From Pseudomonadota bacterium (GTDB lineage Bacteria; Pseudomonadota; Gammaproteobacteria; Burkholderiales; JABEVD01): a DNA stretch of 64,000 nucleotides. The translations under genes were made by a program, and so were the position numbers. The stretch spans positions 54,588 to 118,587 of the forward strand of contig JAJZRS010000007.1 of assembly GCA_021802545.1 (NCBI GenBank), in the 5' to 3' direction. Positions 56,207-64,000 of this stretch are shown one piece after another. Numbering within the stretch: position 1 is the first letter of the stretch; every line of letters starts with the position of its first letter. Below the pieces are notes generated by a model. The model did no database searches. It saw nothing but the letters and a program-made list of their open reading frames with translations, and was not told the DNA's origin.

Positions 56207-57175
56207 TCAAGGAACCAAGGCCGTAATTCCGTTCATATTGGCGCTCCTCAGTTCCTCATGGGTGAGAACAAAATCATGATTGTTGGAGAGTCGCTCAACG
56301 ACCAGATCAATGAATCGACGAACTCTTGCCGGCTGTGCCACGCGGCTTCCATAATAGATAAACAGGCTGTAATACTCAGACATGTGATCCAATAATAGCG
56401 GCACGATGCGACCCGAGCGAATCAGGGAAGCCGCAGTTGGCGCGGCAACTTGGGCAATAACTTCTCCAGCCAGGACGGAGTGAAGTTCTAGCGCCTCGTC
56501 GTTGGTGCAAAATGCAGGACGAACATGGTGATCCTGTATGCCGTCTCCCACTTGTACTCGCCAAGGAACAATGCGGCCGTCGCTGGGCCTGCGAAATGCG
56601 CTGCATCGATGTCTATCCAATTCGTAAAGACTTTGCGGCACACCATGCTTCTTCAGATAGCTAGGAGCAGCGCAAATGATCAATTGCATCGGAAATAGCG
56701 GGCGTGCGATCAGACCTTCTTCCGGCGCATGACCAAGACGAAATCCCACATCGACGCGATCCTCGACCCAACTGCCTATGCGGTCATCAAGTTGCACGTC
56801 GGGCTGCACCTCAGGGTATAGGCGGCAGTATTCATCCAGAACAGAGCCGATAACTGTCTGGAATACCGATCGAGGTCCGACTATCCGCACCGGGCCGGCA
56901 AGCCCCTCCTTGGCCTGACGAGCTGATTGAAGCGACTGCTGGAGGCTGCTCAGCGAGGGTTGAACGGATTCAAAGAATCGCTGACCTTCTTCCGTCAATG
57001 ACATGCTGCGAGTCGTGCGATGAAACAGCCTGACGCACAGATACTTCTCCAATTGACCTAATGCCTTGCTGGCAGCCTGGGGCGAGATCTGTTGCGCCTG
57101 CGCTGCCTTACTAAGACTGCCAAGCTCGACTGTACGCACGAATGTGTTGATGGAACGCAGTTCATTGAAAGACAT
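56207..57175 (-). CDS. LysR-family transcription regulator
   Basis: This 322-residue LysR-type regulator has a winged helix-turn-helix at 1-60 (LGSLSKAAQAQQISPQAASKALGQLEKYL) and a co-inducer domain behind it (LAGPVRIVGPRSVFQTVIG, and PRSLYELDRHRCSAF-like residues). It is divergent from a six-gene operon for aldehyde and carbonyl reduction, which it most likely controls. Two dyads in the shared 131-base region match the LysR dyad idea. The co-inducer is probably an aldehyde or other electrophile; this is an inference from the target genes. Confidence 0.93.
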   Translation of the reverse strand: MSFNELRSINTFVRTVELGSLSKAAQAQQISPQAASKALGQLEKYLCVRLFHRTTRSMSLTEEGQRFFESVQPSLSSLQQSLQSARQAKEGLAGPVRIVGPRSVFQTVIGSVLDEYCRLYPEVQPDVQLDDRIGSWVEDRVDVGFRLGHAPEEGLIARPLFPMQLIICAAPSYLKKHGVPQSLYELDRHRCSAFRRPSDGRIVPWRVQVGDGIQDHHVRPAFCTNDEALELHSVLAGEVIAQVAAPTAASLIRSGRIVPLLLDHMSEYYSLFIYYGSRVAQPARVRRFIDLVVERLSNNHDFVLTHEELRSANMNGITALVP

Positions 57176-57195
57176 CTTTCGCCTCCCGTTGGCAT

Positions 57196-57218
57196 ATTTA
57201 CATAGTTTAGTTGTAAAT
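57196..57218. promoter_or_regulatory. LysR-type dyad ATTTACA-N9-TGTAAAT
   Basis: Perfect 7-bp arms are spaced 9 bases, with the T-N11-A core typical of LysR binding sites. It lies 20 bases upstream of the LysR start and is a likely autoregulatory and activation site. Confidence 0.65.
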
Positions 57219-57236
57219 GTTTAGCCATATTTTGCA

Positions 57237-57263
57237 CTAGTTCAACAACAATGTGCGAACTAG
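57237..57263. promoter_or_regulatory. Second dyad CTAGTTC-N13-GAACTAG overlapping a promoter
   Basis: Perfect 7-bp arms are spaced 13 bases. A TAGAAT -10-like element (57261-57266) overlaps the right arm, with a weak TAGTTC -35 element 17 bases before it in the left arm. A regulator bound here would sit on the promoter of the alcohol dehydrogenase operon. Confidence 0.55.
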
Positions 57264-57306
57264 AATTCAACCTAACGATCACCCACTCATCACGCAGGAG
57301 AATTGA

Positions 57307-58455
57307 ATGGACAACTTCACTTTCTACAATCCAACGAAAATCGACTTCGGAACAGGCAAAGAAAAATTGATAGGCCAACACTTGGCCGAGCATGGAATCA
57401 AGAAGGTGCTGCTCTGTTATGGCAGCGACCGCATCAAGCATGACGGGCTTTTCGATGCCGTCACCAGAAGCCTGTCTGCCCAAGGCATTCAATTCGTCGA
57501 ATGCGGCGGCATCGTCAGCAACCCTCTTCTGTCCAAGGTACGGGACGGAATCGACATCGCACGCAAGAATCGGGTGGATGCCGTCTTGAGCGTGGGAGGC
57601 GGATCGGTCCTGGATTCTTCAAAATCCATCGCTGCAGGCGCGCTCTACACAGGCGACGTCTGGGATCTGTTCATCGGCAAGGCACCGGTTGAAGGCGCAT
57701 TGCCGATTTTCGACATCATGACCCTGGCGGCCACTGGCAGTGAAATGAATGGCTTTGCCGTGGTCACCAACGAGGAAACCAGGGAAAAGTTTTCGATCGG
57801 TTCGGTTCATGTCCACCCTAAGGTGTCCATCGTCAATCCCGAGTTGATGAAGACGGTATCCCGCGACTATCTCGTGTACTCGGCTTCCGACATCATTGCC
57901 CATTCGATCGAAGGCTATTTCACTGCAAAGGTGCAGCCGCATTTCCATTCGCGCCTTGTCGAAGCCATCATCATTACGGTGATAGAAACAACCGAAACGC
58001 TTATGGCGAACCCAGACGACTACAATGCACGCGCCGTGTTCGCCTGGGCTTCGACACAAGCGTTGAACGGCTTGATCTATGCAGGGACATCGGGCTACAG
58101 CTATCCCAACCACATGATCGAGCATTCGCTATCCGCCCTTTTCAACGTGCCGCATGGAGCGGGGCTTTCGGTGGTGATGCCGGCATGGATGAAGTGGTAT
58201 CACGGCAGAAACCCTGCCCAGTTCGAGCGATTCGCCAAGAACGTGTTCGGTGTCAGTAATGCTGAACAGGGTATTGCCGCACTGGAAAAATGGTTCGACA
58301 AGATCGGAACGCCTACGCGTCTGTCACAACTCGGCATTACCGAGGCTGACTTGCCGAAAACCATAGAAAACGTGCTGGGCAATGCCCAATATTTCGGCGT
58401 CGCAGATACCTACACCCGAGAGGTAGTCGCCGACATCTTGAAGCGTGCGCTCTGA
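57307..58455 (+). CDS. Iron-containing alcohol dehydrogenase, YqhD-like
   Basis: This 382-residue NADPH-type alcohol dehydrogenase of the Fe-ADH family reduces a wide range of aldehydes. GGGSVLDSSK at 97-106 is the cofactor loop, ATGSEMN follows near 142, and the metal ligands are D195, H199, H269 and H283, spaced as in E. coli YqhD (194, 198, 267, 281). CAGGAG precedes the start by a short distance. It is the first gene of the divergent operon under a LysR gene. YqhD is known for aldehyde detoxification, which is the likely role here. Confidence 0.92.
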   Translation: MDNFTFYNPTKIDFGTGKEKLIGQHLAEHGIKKVLLCYGSDRIKHDGLFDAVTRSLSAQGIQFVECGGIVSNPLLSKVRDGIDIARKNRVDAVLSVGGGSVLDSSKSIAAGALYTGDVWDLFIGKAPVEGALPIFDIMTLAATGSEMNGFAVVTNEETREKFSIGSVHVHPKVSIVNPELMKTVSRDYLVYSASDIIAHSIEGYFTAKVQPHFHSRLVEAIIITVIETTETLMANPDDYNARAVFAWASTQALNGLIYAGTSGYSYPNHMIEHSLSALFNVPHGAGLSVVMPAWMKWYHGRNPAQFERFAKNVFGVSNAEQGIAALEKWFDKIGTPTRLSQLGITEADLPKTIENVLGNAQYFGVADTYTREVVADILKRAL

Positions 58456-58488
58456 TCACGAGCGAGCCCGAGCAAAGGAGGACATATC

Positions 58489-58884
58489 ATGGACATACAA
58501 CGCATCGGATCAAAACCTTCCGCCCAAGGCCCCGAGGAATATTTCACGGGCAAGGTTCGCGTCGACTACCTATTCCAGCCGCATGAACCAGCACGTACCA
58601 GTGGCGCCAACGTCACTTTCGAACCGGGCGCCAGGACGGCATGGCACAGCCATCCGCTGGGTCAGACGCTGATCGTGACCTCAGGCTGCGGTCAAGTTCA
58701 ACGCTGGGGCGGCCCCATCGAGGAGATACATCCTGGGGATGTGGTTTCCATCGCGCCTAACGAGAAGCATTGGCATGGTGCGACTGAAACCACGGCAATG
58801 ACCCATATAGCCATCCAAGAGCAGATCGATGGCAAGGCCGCCGACTGGCAAGAGAAAGTCACGGACGAGCAATACCGCTCATAA
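58489..58884 (+). CDS. Cupin domain protein
   Basis: This 131-residue cupin has [17 protein letters not shown] (first motif with His metal residues) and [17 protein letters not shown] (second motif). It resembles cupins found with carboxymuconolactone decarboxylase or hydroxynitrile lyase-like proteins, but the substrate is unknown. AAAGGAGGACATATC precedes the start. It sits between the dehydrogenase and the exporter in the same operon, 33 bases after the former. Confidence 0.88.
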   Translation: MDIQRIGSKPSAQGPEEYFTGKVRVDYLFQPHEPARTSGANVTFEPGARTAWHSHPLGQTLIVTSGCGQVQRWGGPIEEIHPGDVVSIAPNEKHWHGATETTAMTHIAIQEQIDGKAADWQEKVTDEQYRS

Positions 58885-58906
58885 ACCGAACCGACTGGAC
58901 AAGATC

Positions 58907-60334
58907 ATGATGACTGCGAATAACTTGCACCTCTCCCGAAAGGAGAAAAACTGGGTTCTAGGTATCGTGCTGACCTGCTACCTGATGATTGTGCTCGACA
59001 TCTCCATCGTCATCACCGGCTTGCCGAAAATTCAGCTCGGGCTGGGCTTCTCGTCTGTCGAACTATCCTGGGTACAGAACGCCTATCTCCTCTGCTTTGG
59101 CGGCTTTCTGTTGCTGGGTGCGCGTACCGGTGACTTGCTGGGACGTAAACGCATGCTGCTCACTGGCCTTGCACTGTTCGCCATTGCTTCACTTGCCGTG
59201 GGTCTAGCCCAATCTGCGACATGGCTGATCAGCGCACGTGCCGTCCAGGGAATCGGTGCGGCTATCATCGCGCCTTCTGTGCTGGCACTTATTTCGACCA
59301 CGTTTGCAGAAGGCGAGGAACGTACCCGGGCACTTGCGTATTACTCCATGGTCGCCGGCGCGGGATCCGGCATAGGTCTGGTACTTGGGGGCTATTTTGC
59401 AGAACAGCTATCGTGGCGCGTCGGCTTTCTGATGAATGTGCCGATCGGTATCGCGCTCATTGCAAGTGCAGTACGTGTCATCCGCGAATCGGAGCTTCAC
59501 ACAGGTGACATGGATATCTTCGGTGCATTGACTTCGACTCTGGGTATGATTTGTCTGGTATTTGGAATCGTCCAGTCTGCTGATTTGGGATGGACTGCGC
59601 CGCAAACACTTGCTTCAATCGGTAGCGGGATCATCCTGCTTGCACTCTTTGTTGCCATCGAATCTCGGGCAGGGCAACCGATCATGCCTTTGCATCTATT
59701 TGCCAGCCGTCAGCGTTCGGGAGCCTATGTCGCTCGAATGCTGTTTCTTGGGGGAATGGTGAGCTTTTTCTATTTTACGACCCAGTACCTCCAGAACGTT
59801 CTTGGCTATACGCCTTTTGAAGCGGGACTTTCATTTCTACCTATGTCCATCATGACATTCATCGCAGCTATGTTAGTGCCTGGATTCTCTAGTCGATGGG
59901 GAAATGCACGTGTGCTCAGTGTTGCCTTGGCACTCACCGCAATCGGTTTGTTGTGGCTCAGTGCAGCCGGAGACCACGCAAGATTTGCCCTGGATATTGC
60001 GTTGCCTATGGCTGTGGTAGGTCTCGGCAACGGCTTGTCACTGGGACCGCTGACTGTAGCGGGTGTGGCAGGCGTTGCTCACCATGACCATGGGGCGGCC
60101 TCGGGCGTAGTTAATGTGTTTCACCAATTGGGAGGGTCGCTTGGGCTCGGGTTGCTTGTAGTGGTCTTTGCATCAAGTAGCGTTCCCGGCCTTACAGGTG
60201 TGCATCTGCTAAGCCATCGCATCTCGATGGCGCTCATGGGGGCCGGGATCATGCTCAGCCTTTCACTCATGGCGGCATTGTTTCTTGTTCTGCCCGCCGA
60301 ACGGCTGGCACTGCTCGAAAAAACCAGGCGATGA
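58907..60334 (+). CDS. MFS drug/solute exporter, DHA2 (14-helix) family
   Basis: This is a 475-residue inner-membrane exporter of the EmrB/QacA (DHA2) type with about 14 helices. The motif GARTGDLLGRKRM is motif A in the loop between helices 2 and 3, and ISARAVQGIGAAIIAP is motif B. The motif C region is GAGSGIGLVLGGYF. The start at 58907 follows GGACAAG; an earlier frame from 58829 would overlap the cupin in another frame. It probably exports a toxic compound made or met by the pathway in this operon. The substrate is unknown. Confidence 0.92.
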   Translation: MMTANNLHLSRKEKNWVLGIVLTCYLMIVLDISIVITGLPKIQLGLGFSSVELSWVQNAYLLCFGGFLLLGARTGDLLGRKRMLLTGLALFAIASLAVGLAQSATWLISARAVQGIGAAIIAPSVLALISTTFAEGEERTRALAYYSMVAGAGSGIGLVLGGYFAEQLSWRVGFLMNVPIGIALIASAVRVIRESELHTGDMDIFGALTSTLGMICLVFGIVQSADLGWTAPQTLASIGSGIILLALFVAIESRAGQPIMPLHLFASRQRSGAYVARMLFLGGMVSFFYFTTQYLQNVLGYTPFEAGLSFLPMSIMTFIAAMLVPGFSSRWGNARVLSVALALTAIGLLWLSAAGDHARFALDIALPMAVVGLGNGLSLGPLTVAGVAGVAHHDHGAASGVVNVFHQLGGSLGLGLLVVVFASSSVPGLTGVHLLSHRISMALMGAGIMLSLSLMAALFLVLPAERLALLEKTRR

Positions 60335-60362
60335 ACCGTACAAGAGTAAATCGCCGGTTTAA

Positions 60363-61373
<1,011 letters not shown>

Positions 61374-61397
61374 TTGCCCATAGAAAGGAGTAACGCC

Positions 61398-63084
<1,687 letters not shown>

Positions 63085-63313
63085 CCCCGGACACCGCAGA
63101 CATTCTCAATGCCACCACCAAATCGCTTTGGCCGAAGTCCAATCCTCGGCCAAAACAGCCGGTGACCAGCTTCACCAGATGGGGCAGCAATTTGCCGGGT
63201 ACCCGCCAGTGGGTGCTCATCTTCGACGCGAAAATAAAACGCTTGGCAGCTGTTTTCTGTCGCTACCGTGATGGTCTTGAATAGGACTCCGATCAAACAC
63301 TAAGGAGTCTATC
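63085..63313. other. Spacer between operon end and second recombinase
   Basis: These 229 bases hold only weak open frames on both strands. A 76-residue plus-strand frame (63054-63284) overlaps the previous gene and shows no known family. A ribosome-binding site AAGGAG lies near the end for the recombinase. No repeat or terminator was recognised. Confidence 0.5.
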
Positions 63314-63931
63314 ATGGAACATTCTCAAAAACGTGATGCATGGAACAAGGGTAAGCTCATCGGCCAGAAGCCGCCGCTGAAGCCCAAGGACATCTGGGCC
63401 ATCCGGTTCCACTTGCAGCATGAGCAAGCAGTTCGTGATCTTGCCATGTTCAACCTGGCGATAGACAGCAAACTGCGTGGCTGCGATCTCGTTAACCTGC
63501 ACGTGCGTGATGTAACTCATGGAAGCCAGATCCTTTCGCGAACCATGATCGTCCAGCGAAAGACGCAACGACCGGTACAGTTCGAACTTACTGAGCCGAC
63601 ACGAACGGCGGTTGCCGCATGGATCGAGAAGGCCAATCTGCGCAGCGAGGAATACCTCTTTCCAAGCCGCATCAATAATTCCCCGCATGTATCGACACGC
63701 CAGTATGCGCGGATCGTGCATGGATGGGTTGCTGCAATCGGATTGGATTCGTCAGTTTATGGGACTCACTCAATGAGGCGAACCAAGGCGACGCTGATCT
63801 ACAAAAAGACGAAAAACCTGAGAGCCGTTCAACTGTTGCTAGGCCATTCTAAGCTGGAAAGTACGGTCCGTTACCTAGCCCGGATTTTTCACCACGATCA
63901 AACTGAAGCGGTGTTGGCAGTCTGGCAATGA
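63314..63931 (+). CDS. Tyrosine recombinase, small integrase type
   Basis: This is a 205-residue tyrosine recombinase with catalytic residues R55 (KLRGCDL), K83, H152 and R155 (THSMRR), H178 (LLGHSK) and Y187 (VRYLAR). It lacks most of the N-terminal core-binding domain. AAGGAG precedes the ATG. The sequence is not close to the 212-residue recombinase at 51.1 kb. It stands at the right end of the aldehyde operon and may be the integrase of that segment, or a remnant of one. The final 69 bases of the window carry no gene. Confidence 0.87.
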   Translation: MEHSQKRDAWNKGKLIGQKPPLKPKDIWAIRFHLQHEQAVRDLAMFNLAIDSKLRGCDLVNLHVRDVTHGSQILSRTMIVQRKTQRPVQFELTEPTRTAVAAWIEKANLRSEEYLFPSRINNSPHVSTRQYARIVHGWVAAIGLDSSVYGTHSMRRTKATLIYKKTKNLRAVQLLLGHSKLESTVRYLARIFHHDQTEAVLAVWQ

Positions 63932-64000
63932 TCAGAATGCCAGATGAGCGCTTATGGGGCGGGGAAATGGTCCATTTTTCTGGCTGCGGACGGACTTTCC

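Overview
The window looks like the chromosome of a Gram-negative betaproteobacterium, probably near the Gallionellaceae/Sulfuricella group of the Nitrosomonadales. This rests on gene content and style: a pyrR-pyrB-inactive pyrC' cluster, glnA with ntrBC and a sigma54 promoter, YqgE/RuvX, heavy-metal RND efflux and many c-di-GMP proteins. The lineage is an inference. No rRNA, tRNA or CRISPR array was seen.

Bases 1-30,100 are a conserved core. From the left come the end of trkA, then trkH, yqgE, ruvX, pyrR, pyrB, pyrC', xthA and an HDOD gene, mostly packed in overlapping reading frames. The nitrogen block follows on the minus strand: glnA with a sigma54-type promoter and a terminator, a DUF4124 gene, ntrB and ntrC. 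Next are a CDF metal exporter, a rhodanese, uppP and thiC, pcm, a TolC-type protein, a DUF2934 gene and an SDR. A signalling stretch (19.2-30.1 kb) holds a 1010-residue PAS/GAF/HD-GYP protein, a coupled set of TonB receptor, orphan periplasmic binding protein and diguanylate cyclase, a double-HD protein, and an EnvZ/OmpR-like pair.

Bases 30,200-48,700 carry a GH15 glucoamylase, zwf, two small unknown genes, a MASE1-PAS-GGDEF-EAL protein, a CzcCBA-like efflux operon divergent from its own two-component system, a DUF924 gene, an M18 aminopeptidase and a small cupin. An 11-bp-spaced direct repeat lies between the efflux operon and its regulator.

Bases 48,700-54,650 are accessory DNA. A gene-free junction is followed by an AT-richer pair (a possible HTH protein and an AlpA-like regulator) and a repeat-rich spacer. 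Then come a minus-strand operon of a FimB-like recombinase with two small membrane proteins, and opposite it a plus-strand operon of five mostly unrecognised genes, one a cold-shock domain fused to a two-helix membrane anchor. This is the least explained part of the window. An IHF-beta-like gene and a YecA/SEC-C protein follow.

Bases 56,200-63,100 are a LysR gene and a divergent six-gene operon: YqhD-like alcohol dehydrogenase, cupin, MFS exporter, two aldo-keto reductases and an SDR. It looks like a reactive-carbonyl detoxification and efflux unit, comparable in content to the yqhD-dkgA pair. A second tyrosine recombinase closes the window, suggesting that much of 48.7-64 kb was acquired.
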